From: Treponema sp.
GTDB taxonomy: Bacteria > Spirochaetota > Spirochaetia > Treponematales > Treponemataceae
Reading direction: 5' to 3'
Length of the DNA stretch: 64,000 nucleotides
Assembly: GCA_016288205.1 (NCBI GenBank)
Contig: JAEEYO010000074.1
Location: 1-64,000 of the forward strand
The position numbers and the translations under genes are program-made. This document shows positions 24,514-34,261 of the stretch, in pieces. Positions within the stretch are counted from its first letter, which is position 1. Every line of letters begins with the position of its first letter. The notes beneath the pieces were generated by a model. It saw nothing but the letters and a program-made list of their open reading frames with translations. It was not told the DNA's origin and searched no databases.

Positions 24514-26067
24514 ATGGAAGAAAAAGTTGAGAATCAGGACGCTTTGGACGAGGCGGTTTCGGCAGACGCTTATATAAATCAGACTGACGACCAGGCGGTT
24601 CTTGCGGCACAGAGGGCATTCGGAATCACCACGCTCTTTCCCTGGCAGAGGATTGTGGTGGCAAACATACTTGACGCGGCATCCCCCCACCCCGGCGAGG
24701 AGATTGAGGATGATGAGCTTAACGACGTTGTGTGCAGGGGAAAACAGATTGTGCTTCTGCCGACCGGAGCAGGGAAATCACTTTGCTTTTTGACCCCGGC
24801 TCTTCTTCTTGACGGACCGACTCTCGTAATCTATCCGCTTCTCGCCCTGATGTCTGACCAAAAGCGGCGCATGGACTCCGGGAACATGGTTTCGGTGGAA
24901 TTCAGGGGAGGCCAAAGTGCCGAAGAAAGGGAGAACAATTTCAGGTTGATTTCAGAGGGTGCGAAAATCATACTTGCAAATCCTGAGGTGCTTCAGAACG
25001 AGGCCCTTGTGGAAAGACTCTCCAAATGCGGCATCCGGCATATTGCGATTGACGAGGCTCACTGCGTCTCAGAATGGGGAGACAGTTTCCGGCCCGCTTA
25101 CCTTACGCTCGGGAAAATCATCAAGAAGATAAACGCTCCGGCTGTAACGGCTTTTACCGCCACGGCATCCCCACAGGTGCTCTCAAGGGTCAGCGAGGTA
25201 CTTTTCGGCGGCAATGTCCACATAATCCGCTCGGACTGCGACAGACCGAACATCCATTTCCATGTTGTGAATGCGTTCGACAAAAAGAGGGAGGCATTCA
25301 AGCTCGCCATCACACAGGAAAAACCGCTTCTGATTTTCTGCGGAACGAGGGCAAAATCCGAGGACATGGCGAGGGAACTCACAGCATATTATGGAAGGGA
25401 AAAAGTGAGGTACTACCACGCGGGACTTGAGAGGGACGAGAAAACAGACATAGAAAAATGGTTCTACGAAAGGGACGACGCGATTCTCTGCTGCACATGC
25501 GCTTATGGAATGGGCGTGGACAAAAAGAACATCCACACGGTAATCCACCTGGAAAGTCCCTCGAACGTGGAGGCCTACATTCAGGAATCGGGTCGCGCGG
25601 CAAGGGACGGATCCATCGGAAATGCGATTCTTTTGTGGAGCCCGGAGGACAGCCGTAAATTCGCCTCATTCGGAGAAAAAAGCAGGGAACACGCGATGCT
25701 TCATTTTGCGGAGGCCGACACTTGCAGGAGACAGATTCTGCTGGACACTCTTGGAGGTGAGCAGGCACCATGCGACGGCTGTGACGTATGCGAGAGAAAG
25801 GGACCGGCTCCGTTTGCGAGGGACGCGGAGATTGCGCTCTCATTCATCAGGAGACATCGGAAAATGTACACGAAGATTGAGCTGAGGGAGCTGATTCACG
25901 AGAGACTGAACGAAATGGACAGGACGGACTTCGGAGAGAACATCTGGGAAGTGGAGGACGCGGATGAAATTCTTCTGTGGCTTCAAAACGAGGGATACAT
26001 AAAGGAATGCATCTGGCCGTGGCACAAGAAAATTGACAGGAAGAAAAAAATTCCTGCCAACCCGTGA
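24514..26067 (+). CDS. recQ: RecQ-family ATP-dependent DNA helicase
   Basis: 517 residues from the ATG at 24514 (GGAGG upstream). Motif I is PTGAGKSLCF, motif II IAIDEAHCVSEWG with the RecQ-specific aromatic-rich loop SFRPAY, and motif VI ESGRAARDG. A zinc-binding segment follows (Cys at CRRQ, then CDGCDVC), then a short winged-helix-like tail; no HRDC domain is visible. N-terminal residues 1-60 are an acidic extension. It unwinds DNA 3' to 5' in recombination and repair. A second, full-length RecQ elsewhere in the genome is possible. Confidence 0.9.
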   Translation: MEEKVENQDALDEAVSADAYINQTDDQAVLAAQRAFGITTLFPWQRIVVANILDAASPHPGEEIEDDELNDVVCRGKQIVLLPTGAGKSLCFLTPALLLDGPTLVIYPLLALMSDQKRRMDSGNMVSVEFRGGQSAEERENNFRLISEGAKIILANPEVLQNEALVERLSKCGIRHIAIDEAHCVSEWGDSFRPAYLTLGKIIKKINAPAVTAFTATASPQVLSRVSEVLFGGNVHIIRSDCDRPNIHFHVVNAFDKKREAFKLAITQEKPLLIFCGTRAKSEDMARELTAYYGREKVRYYHAGLERDEKTDIEKWFYERDDAILCCTCAYGMGVDKKNIHTVIHLESPSNVEAYIQESGRAARDGSIGNAILLWSPEDSRKFASFGEKSREHAMLHFAEADTCRRQILLDTLGGEQAPCDGCDVCERKGPAPFARDAEIALSFIRRHRKMYTKIELRELIHERLNEMDRTDFGENIWEVEDADEILLWLQNEGYIKECIWPWHKKIDRKKKIPANP

Positions 26068-26068
26068 A

Positions 26069-26284
26069 TCATGCCTTGGGCTCTTCCTCCTCATTCTCCG
26101 TCGGCTCCTTCTTCGCCGGCTTTGGAGCGGGGACATGCTTGACCTTCTTTGGACGGGGCTTCTTTCTGTATTTAAGGACATAGCCCGCAAGGGATGAGAA
26201 AATTATGAAAACCAGGACGCCGACAATTACGCGCCAGTCTTTGAGCACTTCAATGCACAAATCTTTTAGTTCGTTCAGATTCAT
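26069..26284 (-). CDS. Small single-pass membrane protein
   Basis: 71 residues: an amphipathic start, one membrane segment (about residues 18-38), a strongly basic Pro/Lys-rich stretch and an acidic Glu tail. The stop is 2 bp from the recQ stop on the other strand, so the genes are tightly convergent. It follows galK by 32 bp on the same strand. No family recognised. Confidence 0.6.
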   Translation of the reverse strand: MNLNELKDLCIEVLKDWRVIVGVLVFIIFSSLAGYVLKYRKKPRPKKVKHVPAPKPAKKEPTENEEEEPKA

Positions 26285-26316
26285 GTTTCTTTTTTCGGCA
26301 AATTCAGGACGAAAGT

Positions 26317-27525
26317 TTACAGGCGAGGAAGATTCAGCCGGGTCACGCCGTCTCCGCTCTCACATGCAAAGAATCCCGCATCGTAGCCGACCTTCGCGGA
26401 ATAAGTCTCCTGCACTCTTGCAAAAAATGCGTCCAGAGAATCCTTGTGGACCAAAGCGATCGCACACCCTCCGAATCCGGCTCCTGTCATTCTCGCACCA
26501 AGGCATCCCTCCTGCTTTTGGGCCGTCTCGGCAAGAGTGTCAAGCTCAATTCCCGTCACCTCATAGTCATTTTTCAAGGACTCATGGGAAGCGTTCAGAA
26601 GAAGTCCCAGTTTTTTCAAGTCCCCGGCCTTAAGCGCGCTCACGGCATCCTTCACACGCTGATTCTCAGAGACACAATGGGACACGCGCTTTTGGAGGAT
26701 CGGATCAGAAACCAAGGGGCGGTGCTTTTCCCAATCCGCGGGAGTAAGCTCGCACAGGGACTCAATCCTAACGCCCGCATCCCGGAGGATTTTCAGGGCA
26801 CTCTCGCACTGTCCACGTCTCTCGTTATACTTACTGTCGGCAAGTCGTCGCTGCTTGTTGGTATTCATCACCACGAAGCGGTAATCTCCCAGATCAAGGG
26901 GCGCATATTCGTATTCAAGGGTCGCACAGTTGAGCTTGACGGCGGTATTTTTCTTGCCCACGGAAATGATGAACTGATCCATGATTCCGCAGTTTACGTT
27001 CATAAAGACATGCTCGCTCATCTGACCAAGCTTGGCGATTTCTATCCGGTCAATGTTAAAACCAAAAGTCTCGCTCACGGCATAGGCAAAAGCACACTCA
27101 AGGGCAGAGGACGATGAGATGCCGCCGCCCGCCGGGATATTGGAAACCATGAGGATTTCAAATCCTGAGCCGAAGCTGTGCCCCGACGATTTTAGCTGAG
27201 AGAGGATTCCGTTCAGATAGTTCGCATAATCGTTTTTCTTGTCATAGACGAAATTGTCGTTCACGTCAAACTCATAGCTTCCCGGAAAACGGATGTCATT
27301 GTAGAGAATCTTCGTGTCGCTCCTTTTTCTGATTGCGATGTAAAGGTAGCGGTTGATTGCGGCGGGAAAAACCATGCCACCGTTGTAGTCGATGTGCTCG
27401 CCGATGATGTTGATTCTAGCGGGTGCCGAAAACACCTGAACAGAGTCCTTGCTTCCCCCGTAGATTTTTACGAACGCATCAGGCAAATCAGCCGGGTCGT
27501 AAATTGAAGCCGTCAATGAATCCAT
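26317..27525 (-). CDS. galK: Galactokinase
   Basis: 402 residues from the ATG at 27525 (GGAGGT upstream); a longer frame to 27570 lacks such a site. GHMP-kinase signatures are all present: the sugar-binding PARINIIGEHIDYNGG, the phosphate loop GGGISSSSALE and the late GARMTGAGFGGC. It phosphorylates galactose at C1 with ATP in the cytoplasm. It would use galactose released by the GH36 alpha-galactosidase at 44747. It lies downstream of the pentose cluster, separated by a strong terminator. Confidence 0.95.
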   Translation of the reverse strand: MDSLTASIYDPADLPDAFVKIYGGSKDSVQVFSAPARINIIGEHIDYNGGMVFPAAINRYLYIAIRKRSDTKILYNDIRFPGSYEFDVNDNFVYDKKNDYANYLNGILSQLKSSGHSFGSGFEILMVSNIPAGGGISSSSALECAFAYAVSETFGFNIDRIEIAKLGQMSEHVFMNVNCGIMDQFIISVGKKNTAVKLNCATLEYEYAPLDLGDYRFVVMNTNKQRRLADSKYNERRGQCESALKILRDAGVRIESLCELTPADWEKHRPLVSDPILQKRVSHCVSENQRVKDAVSALKAGDLKKLGLLLNASHESLKNDYEVTGIELDTLAETAQKQEGCLGARMTGAGFGGCAIALVHKDSLDAFFARVQETYSAKVGYDAGFFACESGDGVTRLNLPRL

Positions 27526-27590
27526 GGAAAATACCTCCCGAGTCGCTTTGGAATCAGCACATTGTAGCACAGCGGATATGGTTTTTCAAG

Positions 27591-27633
27591 TAAAAAAAGA
27601 TGCCTGCCCAACAAAAAACTTGCTGGACAGGCA
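27591..27633 (-). terminator. Strong terminator ending the pentose operon
   Basis: Minus-strand stem of 14 bp (27633-27620 with 27614-27601; TGCCTGTCCAGCAA against TTGTTGGGCAGGCA) and a run of T bases. Confidence 0.9.
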
Positions 27634-27659
27634 GGAGGTTTTTGGAGTTGGATTATTCT

Positions 27660-29159
27660 TTAGCAGCTAAATGGATTTTCCGTAGGATATCTTACACCCT
27701 TTGGCTGGTTATAACCGATCTCATCAACAGCGACTCCGATGTACTTGAACACCTCATAGAGCTCCTTTCCGAAGTGACCGAATGCGACGGCACCGTGGTG
27801 CGGGAAGTTCTTTTCGATGAGCACGTGGCGGTAGAAGCGTCCCATTTCCGGGATTGCGAAGATACCGATTCCACCGAAAGAGCGTGTCTTAACTGGCAAT
27901 ACCTCACCCTGTGCGATGTATGCACGGAGGATGTTGTCAGATGTTGACTGCAGGCGGTAGAATGTGATTGGGCCCGGTACAATGTCTCCTTCCAGAGTTC
28001 CGTTTGTAACTTCGATCGGAAGGGCGCGTGCCATAATCAGCTGGTACTTCATCTCGCAGAACGAAAGCTTTGATGAAGCCGTGTTTCCGCAGTGGAAGCC
28101 CATGAATGTATCTTTGAGTGTGTATGTTCCGTGCTTGCCCTTGATGTCCTCGTCGTAGATGTCCTGAGGAACTGTATTGTTGATGTCCAGGAGAGTGACG
28201 GTGTCGTTGGAAACAACAGTACCGATGAACTCTGAGAGACAACCGTAAATATCTACTTCACAAGATACAGGAATGCCCATCTTTGTAAGACGGCTGTTTA
28301 CATAGCAAGGAACGAATCCGAACTGAGTCTGGAATGCAGGCCAACACTTACCGGCGATTGCAACGAACTCACGGTAGCCCCTGTGTGCCTCAACCCAGTC
28401 AAGAAGCGTAAGCTCATACTGTGCAAGCTTTTCAAGAACCTCAGGCTTTTTGTTTCCGGCACCGAGTTCTTTTTCCATGTCAGCCTTAACTTCGGCGATT
28501 CTCTTATCTCCCGCATGCTTGTTGAATGACTCAAACAGGTCAAGCTCAGAGTTCTCCTCAATCTCAACACCGATGTTGTAAAGCTGCTTGATTGGTGCGT
28601 TACATGCAAGGAAGTTGAGCGGGCGGGGTCCGAAGCTGATGATCTTGAGGTGGTTCAAGGCATAGACAGCCTTTGCGACAGGAGCAAACTCGTGAATCAT
28701 GTCGGCGCACTGCTCGGCGGTTCCAACAGGATACTCAGGGATATAGGCCTTGATGTTGCGGAGCTTGAGGTTGTAGGAGGCGTTGAGCATACCGCAGTAA
28801 GCGTCTCCACGTCCCTGGATAAGTCCGCCGTTCTTTGATGTCTCTTCCGCAGCGGCACAGAACATCTTTGGTCCCTCGAAGTGCTTTGCAAGCAGGGTCT
28901 CGGAAATCTCAGGTCCGAAGTTTCCAAGGTAAACACAGAGCGCGTTACATCCGGCCTTCTTGATGTCCTCCAAAGCCTGGCACATGTGGATTTCGCTTTC
29001 CACGATGCAGATCGGGCACTCGTAGATTTCATCAGCCCCGTACTTCTTTGTGTAGGCGGCGACAAGAGCCTTTCTGCGGTTTACGGCAAGAGACTCCGGG
29101 AAACAGTCGCGGCTGACAGCTACGATACCGATTTTGACCTTTGGTTTGTTGTTAATCAT
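27660..29159 (-). CDS. L-fucose/L-arabinose isomerase-family sugar isomerase
   Basis: 499 residues from the ATG at 29159 (AGGAGC upstream); the frame extends to 29219 without support. The Rossmann-like N-terminal domain begins VKIGIVAVSRDCFP, and the C-terminal half contains conserved acidic and His residues expected to bind Mn (CEVDIYG, LDINN, GFHCGN). The FucI/AraA fold interconverts aldoses and ketoses. The neighbours, a xylulokinase and a GH43 enzyme, predict an aldopentose substrate such as xylose or arabinose. No xylA-type isomerase is present in the window. It is the last gene of the operon, 147 bp after the DUF4867 gene. Confidence 0.85.
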   Translation of the reverse strand: MINNKPKVKIGIVAVSRDCFPESLAVNRRKALVAAYTKKYGADEIYECPICIVESEIHMCQALEDIKKAGCNALCVYLGNFGPEISETLLAKHFEGPKMFCAAAEETSKNGGLIQGRGDAYCGMLNASYNLKLRNIKAYIPEYPVGTAEQCADMIHEFAPVAKAVYALNHLKIISFGPRPLNFLACNAPIKQLYNIGVEIEENSELDLFESFNKHAGDKRIAEVKADMEKELGAGNKKPEVLEKLAQYELTLLDWVEAHRGYREFVAIAGKCWPAFQTQFGFVPCYVNSRLTKMGIPVSCEVDIYGCLSEFIGTVVSNDTVTLLDINNTVPQDIYDEDIKGKHGTYTLKDTFMGFHCGNTASSKLSFCEMKYQLIMARALPIEVTNGTLEGDIVPGPITFYRLQSTSDNILRAYIAQGEVLPVKTRSFGGIGIFAIPEMGRFYRHVLIEKNFPHHGAVAFGHFGKELYEVFKYIGVAVDEIGYNQPKGVRYPTENPFSC

Positions 29160-29225
29160 TGTTTTGCTCCTATAAAATTTCTGTAATTCCGATTCCAAGT
29201 CGGAATTGATTTTGTTCATTATTAA

Positions 29226-29260
29226 GGTGCCGGAACAGATGAGTCCAAGAGTCCAGCACC
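29226..29260 (-). other. Intercistronic hairpin ahead of the isomerase gene
   Basis: A 9-bp stem, GGTGCCGGA (29226-29234) with TCCAGCACC (29252-29260), in the gap between the DUF4867 and isomerase genes. No T tract follows on the minus strand, so it is likelier an mRNA stability or processing element than a terminator. Confidence 0.45.
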
Positions 29261-29306
29261 ACCACAGCCACTCAAAACACTAATTAAAGCATTTGATTTC
29301 AAGACC

Positions 29307-29960
29307 TCAGTTTTTGCTCAGGTCCACATTCTCTCCGGTGAGACCGACATAGGCTCCTGCCTTTGCCTCTGATGAAGCGGGATGAGCGAGAAGCCACTTG
29401 TTCCTTGCCCAGAGCATCTTGTCCTCAAGATTCTTGTTCTGGAGCTCAGGTTTCGCGGTGTTCGTGTCCTTGGGAAGAACGATGACCACGCGGAATCCGG
29501 ATGAAATATCACTTCCATGCACATCGCAGCAGGGAGCATAGTGCAGGGTCGTCTCATAAACCTGGACGACTGTTCCCGCGGGCACCCTGAATGCCTTTGT
29601 CTTTCTAGTGGAGATTTTTCCGTTCTCAATGTCGCTCACACATGCAAGCAAAAGGATGCAGTCCGTTGAGGGAATGTTCAGCTCGCTTCCACGGTGATAC
29701 TCAAAGCAGTTGAGCTTGGTGTTGAATCCGTTGCAGTATCCCACCTGGATGGGCATTCCGCCGTATGCGTTCACGCTGAATTCCTTTGCGATCGGAAGTG
29801 CCTCAAGATTTGAGTCCCCCGGCTCATACACAACGGAATCCGTCGGCAGAGGAGTCTTCGCGTCAAGAACGGAAAGCAGCTCCTTTGTGTCATATCCGTC
29901 AAGAACCTTGCCGTAGCGCGCGAAATCCTTTGAAAACACGCTCTGAATCTTCAATTTCAT
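29307..29960 (-). CDS. DUF4867-family cupin-like protein
   Basis: 217 residues, GGGAGGT upstream. The middle has cupin-like beta-strand spacing with conserved His and Glu residues (CFEYHRGSELN) and a later TLHYAPC segment. It matches the DUF4867 family as I recall it, whose members sit beside FucI-like isomerases and pentulose kinases. Role unknown; a mutarotase or sugar-lactone-type step acting on the same sugar is an inference from context. No signal peptide. Confidence 0.7.
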   Translation of the reverse strand: MKLKIQSVFSKDFARYGKVLDGYDTKELLSVLDAKTPLPTDSVVYEPGDSNLEALPIAKEFSVNAYGGMPIQVGYCNGFNTKLNCFEYHRGSELNIPSTDCILLLACVSDIENGKISTRKTKAFRVPAGTVVQVYETTLHYAPCCDVHGSDISSGFRVVIVLPKDTNTAKPELQNKNLEDKMLWARNKWLLAHPASSEAKAGAYVGLTGENVDLSKN

Positions 29961-29978
29961 CTTTATATACCTCCCTTT

Positions 29979-31502
29979 TTATAAACTGGCCAGTGCCTTG
30001 TAGGAATCCTTGAGCGCAGGATACAACTGGGTGTACAGCTTGTAGAATTTCTCATACTCGGCTGAATTTGCGGCGATCGGCTGCTGGGGCTCGTTCGTCT
30101 TGATTACCTGACGGCATGCCTCCTGAACCGAAGAGTAAACGCCTGTTCCGACGGCTGCGAGGATGGCCACACCAAGAGCGGGTCCTTCCTTACTTACGAC
30201 TGTCTTTACCGGGCATCCGTACACATCGGCGAGCATCTGTCTCCAAAGCGGGCTTGATCCACCACCGCCACAGGCAAGCATGTCATTGATTTTGATTCCC
30301 ATGCCGCGAAGAACCTCAACGGAATCCCTCTGGCTGTATGTAACTCCCTCCATTACGGCGCGGAGCATGTGCTGTCTTGTGTGCATGGCTGAAAGTCCGA
30401 AGAACACACCACGGCAGTTCGGGTCAAGGTGAGGAGTGCGCTCTCCCATCAGGTAGGGAAGATAGAGCAGGCGGTCGCAACCGATCGGAATTCTTTCGGC
30501 CTGTTTGTCCATGAGATAGTAGGGATCCTTTCCCATTCCGTCAGCCGCAATCATCTCCTCGTGGCAGAAATTGTCCCTGTACCACTTGAGCGAGAGTCCA
30601 GCGGCCTGGGTCACTCCCATGACGTGCCATGCTCCGGGGACTGCACAACAGAATGTATGTACGCGGCCTTTCGGGTCGATAGAAACTTTGTCCGTGTGCG
30701 CGAAAACGACACCGCTAGTTCCCAATGTTGTGAATGCTATTCCGTCCTCAACGGTTCCGGTTCCAACAGCAGCAGCAGCGTTATCTCCGGCTCCACCGAC
30801 AACTGGTGTTCCTGCGGGGACTCCACAAAGCTCCGCCGCCCTTGCGCTTACCTTTCCTGTAATTTCGGGTGACTCATATACTTTTGCAAGAAGTGAGGGG
30901 TCTATGCCAAGCTTAGAAAGCACTTCATCGGACCACTTGCGGTTCGGCACATCCAAAAGCTGCATTCCGGAAGCATCGCTTACCTCGGTCGCAAATTCGC
31001 CTGTGAGCATGTAGCGGACGTAATCTTTCGGAAGAAGAATGTGTGCGCATTTCTCATAAACCTCAGGCTCGTTGTTCTTGACCCACATGATTTTACTTGC
31101 TGTAAATCCGGTGAGCGCGGGATTCGCCGTAATCGCGATGAGACGCTCCGCTCCGACTTTCTGAGTGATTTCCTCACATTCCTTTGCGGTTCTCTGGTCG
31201 CACCAGATGATGCTCTTTCTCAGAACCTCACCGCTCTTGTCGAGCATGACCAGTCCGTGCATCTGTCCGCTGATTCCGATTCCCTTAATGTCGGAAGGCT
31301 TCACACCGCTTTTCTGAACGACTTCCTTCATGCTTGCACATGCGGCATGCCACCAGTCCGCGGGATCCTGCTCCGCCCAACCGTTTTTCGGCTGATAGAG
31401 GGGATATTCAATCGTCTTTGAAGCGAGCGGAGTTCCGTTTGAGTCGAAAATGACCGTCTTTGTTCCGCTGGTTCCAAGGTCCACACCAATAAGATAGTTC
31501 AC
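29979..31502 (-). CDS. xylB: Xylulokinase
   Basis: 507 residues, GTG start with AGGAG upstream. FGGY-kinase features: N-terminal phosphate loop LIGVDLGTSGTKT, the catalytic-Asp region WCDQRT, and the ATP-binding GGAGDNAAAAVG and ACGGGGSSPLWRQ segments. Length and motifs fit D-xylulose kinases. It would convert the isomerase product to xylulose 5-phosphate for the pentose phosphate pathway. L-ribulokinase is less likely but not excluded. Located 24 bp downstream of the LacI-type regulator. Confidence 0.9.
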   Translation of the reverse strand: MNYLIGVDLGTSGTKTVIFDSNGTPLASKTIEYPLYQPKNGWAEQDPADWWHAACASMKEVVQKSGVKPSDIKGIGISGQMHGLVMLDKSGEVLRKSIIWCDQRTAKECEEITQKVGAERLIAITANPALTGFTASKIMWVKNNEPEVYEKCAHILLPKDYVRYMLTGEFATEVSDASGMQLLDVPNRKWSDEVLSKLGIDPSLLAKVYESPEITGKVSARAAELCGVPAGTPVVGGAGDNAAAAVGTGTVEDGIAFTTLGTSGVVFAHTDKVSIDPKGRVHTFCCAVPGAWHVMGVTQAAGLSLKWYRDNFCHEEMIAADGMGKDPYYLMDKQAERIPIGCDRLLYLPYLMGERTPHLDPNCRGVFFGLSAMHTRQHMLRAVMEGVTYSQRDSVEVLRGMGIKINDMLACGGGGSSPLWRQMLADVYGCPVKTVVSKEGPALGVAILAAVGTGVYSSVQEACRQVIKTNEPQQPIAANSAEYEKFYKLYTQLYPALKDSYKALASL

Positions 31503-31526
31503 AGCAATTCTCCTAGTTTTTTCTTT

Positions 31527-32549
31527 CTATATACTACTCTTCTTCAAGTCCAGCACGGAATCCCTTTCCACTAGTTTCGCGGAAAATCGGACTTCGGGAG
31601 GAACCGGAAGACCTGCAATCTGATTCATCAGCATTTCCGCAGCCATGTCCGCTATGGAAATCCCGTCCTGCCGGAATGTCGTAAGCCTCGGGTGCAGATA
31701 CGTCGAAATCTTGTCGTCATCCACACCGATCAGGGAAATCTGTCCCGGCAAGGAGATTCCTTTTTCCTCGGCATAGCGGTAAATTCCCACGGCAAGACTG
31801 TCGGAAGCCACAAAGACCGCCGTTATGTCGGGAGCCCTCTCAATCAATTTCGAAAAGCCCTCGTAAGCACTGTCCGCCCGCCAAAGGGGACAGACCTCAA
31901 TCAAACTTGAGTCCACGGGGATTCCGTTCTCAGCAAGACAATTCTCGTATCCTGACTGACGCTCCTCGGCAGCCCTTGAAAACTCATAGTTCGGTCCCGA
32001 AAGATAGGCTATCCTCCTGTGTCCACGGTCTATGAAATATTTCGTGGCCTGATACCCTATCTCGTAGTTTCTGCTCAAAATAGCGCAGATCCCGGGAATA
32101 GTGTCGTTCGTGGAGATACAAGGCAGGCTCCTTTCCGCCATCTCCCTGAAATCAGCGTAGTGGTCAAGGTCAGGATTGATTATGGCCACCGCATCCACCG
32201 AGCGATACAAAGCATGAGCCGTATACGACATGGCATTTTTTCCCGAAAGAAAGATAATGTCATAGTCCGACTTTTCCACCTGCTCCCTGAACCTGTTCAA
32301 GATTATGGAGAACAGAGGATGGTCAAAATAACGGTTCATCATGGGATCGTCATAGACAACCCCTATAAGGCTGGACTTCTTGGTCGAAAGAGTTCTGGCG
32401 CTCAGATTCGGAGCATACCCCATCTCCTTGGCCACCTGTATGATTCTATTTCTGGTCTTCTCACTCAGGAGTCCGGTTCCGTTCAATGCCTTTGAAATTG
32501 TCGGTGCCGAATATCCTGTAGCTTTCGCTATATCATAAATAGTTGCCAT
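31527..32549 (-). CDS. LacI-family transcriptional regulator of the pentose genes
   Basis: 340 residues. N-terminal helix-turn-helix and hinge (TIYDIAKATGYSAPTISKALNG ... AKEMGYAPN) followed by a periplasmic-binding-protein-like sensor domain ending in conserved surface helices. The likely operators are the GGCAA-N4-TTGCC palindromes at the GH43 promoter just upstream. The inducer is probably a pentose or xylo-oligosaccharide. It lies within the operon between GH43 and xylB, so it likely controls its own expression. Confidence 0.92.
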   Translation of the reverse strand: MATIYDIAKATGYSAPTISKALNGTGLLSEKTRNRIIQVAKEMGYAPNLSARTLSTKKSSLIGVVYDDPMMNRYFDHPLFSIILNRFREQVEKSDYDIIFLSGKNAMSYTAHALYRSVDAVAIINPDLDHYADFREMAERSLPCISTNDTIPGICAILSRNYEIGYQATKYFIDRGHRRIAYLSGPNYEFSRAAEERQSGYENCLAENGIPVDSSLIEVCPLWRADSAYEGFSKLIERAPDITAVFVASDSLAVGIYRYAEEKGISLPGQISLIGVDDDKISTYLHPRLTTFRQDGISIADMAAEMLMNQIAGLPVPPEVRFSAKLVERDSVLDLKKSSI

Positions 32550-32595
32550 AGTCGTTCCAGAACCCGAATGAACTCAAGCCCAAGCGTCCGTCCCT

Positions 32596-34212
32596 TTACT
32601 CCTTCGGAATATAGTCAAACCAAAGGAATTTTGCTTCCTTCTGATAGAATTCCGTATCCACACAGAACATTCCCACGAAAGCCCCGGTGAATCCCATGTT
32701 GAAATAATCATCCGAAAGCTTGGAGGCATCACAAAGAGGCCTGATCATCCTGTAGTTCTTTCCGTCCTGCGACCATGAGAAACATGCCTTTGAGTACTCA
32801 ACGTCAAGACGGAGCCACACGGGACCTTCCTTGATGGGAATCTCAACTCCGGGCTGAAAAAGATTCTCCGGCAGGATTGTGTTGAGCTGGAGGATTTTGC
32901 CCTTATGCTCATCGTAGCCCACCTGCAGAAGATACTGGGATTCCTCATCGTAGCGATATGTCAGACCCGCGTACTGCTGGAAATAATCCGGCTCGAAGTC
33001 AATCTTAGTCTCCGCCCTGAAACAAAAATGCATCTGACGGCGTGCAAGAACGCTCTGCTCATAGAATGACCACGGAGACTGCCCTCCCTTGAGCGTAAGA
33101 CATCCGGGATTTTTCTTTATGCTGCATCTGTCCTCGCCCATTGGCACACGGAGAGACTTGAAGTCAGCCTTGTACGAGTCGTCCTTAAAATCATAACGCA
33201 CGGCATCGCCACCGGGACAGCACTGGGGTTTTCCTGTGTCAGACTCAAGCTCAATGTCAATCTCGGCAGGGGGAATACAACCCAAAGTTCCGTCCGCCTG
33301 CACGACATAAGGCCAGTCATCCTTCCACTGGATTTCAGCAAGTCCGGTCTCACGTCCCAAAGGACAAAGCTTCGTTCCGGGAAGAGGTCTGCCGCAGAGG
33401 AAAACAAGGTAAGTCTTCTTTCCGTCCACCGACGTGACCCAGCTTCCGTGACCGGCTTTTTTCAAGGGAGCCTCATCGTGTCCGTAAGTTGAGATGAGCG
33501 GATTCGACGGATGCACCTCGTAGGGACCGTCCACATTTCTTGAGCGCGCGACAGTCAGGGCATGTTCGTAGCTGGTTCCTCCCTCCGCAGCAAGGATATA
33601 GTACCAGCCGTTTCTCTTATAGATATGGGGTCCCTCAACAAGACCGATGTCCGTGCCAAGGAAAACCTTCTTTCTTTCACCGGCAAAGCATTTTTTCTCA
33701 GGAAGATACTCGCGCAGAATCAGACCGGAGAACTGATGGGGTCCGAAAGCCCTGTAGTCCCACTCGGGATGAATGTACCAGTGGCGGCCGTCATCGTCAT
33801 GGAAAAGGGACGGGTCAAATCCGGAGGCATCAAGGAAAACAGGATCAGACCAGGGACCCTCAATGCTGGGAGCTGTGGTAAGGAAATTCGGGACATCCTT
33901 CATGGGACCCACGTTCCAGTTGCGGACATTCGTATAAATCAGATAAAAAAGACCGTTGCTGTAAGAAAGACACGGTGCCCAAATGCCGCAGGAGAATTTC
34001 TCGCCGTTCATATCGAGCAGACGCTTTTCGGAAAGAGGAGACGGAACAGGAGTCCAGTGCACTAAATCCTTGGACCGGCTGATTTCCACACCGGGATACC
34101 ATTCAAAGGTTGAATTGGCTACGAAATATTCTCCGTTTGCAACACAGAAAGACGGATCAGGATGAAAACCGGGAAGAATTGGGTTTTTTACCCGGACGAT
34201 GGACGCACACAT
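32596..34212 (-). CDS. GH43 beta-xylosidase / alpha-arabinofuranosidase
   Basis: 538 residues, AGGAG upstream, no signal peptide, so cytoplasmic. The five-bladed propeller begins with NPILPGFHPDPS, containing the base Asp; the pKa-tuning Asp is in DASGFDPSLFHDD and the acid Glu in LVEGPHIYK. A C-terminal beta-sandwich (about residues 330-538) matches GH43 enzymes of the XynB type. It trims xylose or arabinose from imported oligosaccharides. First gene after the LacI-regulated promoter. Confidence 0.92.
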   Translation of the reverse strand: MCASIVRVKNPILPGFHPDPSFCVANGEYFVANSTFEWYPGVEISRSKDLVHWTPVPSPLSEKRLLDMNGEKFSCGIWAPCLSYSNGLFYLIYTNVRNWNVGPMKDVPNFLTTAPSIEGPWSDPVFLDASGFDPSLFHDDDGRHWYIHPEWDYRAFGPHQFSGLILREYLPEKKCFAGERKKVFLGTDIGLVEGPHIYKRNGWYYILAAEGGTSYEHALTVARSRNVDGPYEVHPSNPLISTYGHDEAPLKKAGHGSWVTSVDGKKTYLVFLCGRPLPGTKLCPLGRETGLAEIQWKDDWPYVVQADGTLGCIPPAEIDIELESDTGKPQCCPGGDAVRYDFKDDSYKADFKSLRVPMGEDRCSIKKNPGCLTLKGGQSPWSFYEQSVLARRQMHFCFRAETKIDFEPDYFQQYAGLTYRYDEESQYLLQVGYDEHKGKILQLNTILPENLFQPGVEIPIKEGPVWLRLDVEYSKACFSWSQDGKNYRMIRPLCDASKLSDDYFNMGFTGAFVGMFCVDTEFYQKEAKFLWFDYIPKE

Positions 34213-34236
34213 CTTATACTCCTAATTTGAAACTGA

Positions 34237-34252
34237 CGGCAACCGATTGCCG
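34237..34252. promoter_or_regulatory. LacI-type operator 2
   Basis: Palindrome CGGCAA-CCGA-TTGCCG just downstream of the predicted transcription start of the GH43 gene. Its centre is 31 bp, about three helical turns, from operator 1. Confidence 0.8.
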
Positions 34253-34261
34253 TTTTGTCAT

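Noticed and set aside
29979..31502. L-ribulokinase or glycerol kinase instead of xylulokinase
   Set aside because: Length and N-terminal motifs fit XylB better, although FGGY kinases cannot be fully separated by eye.
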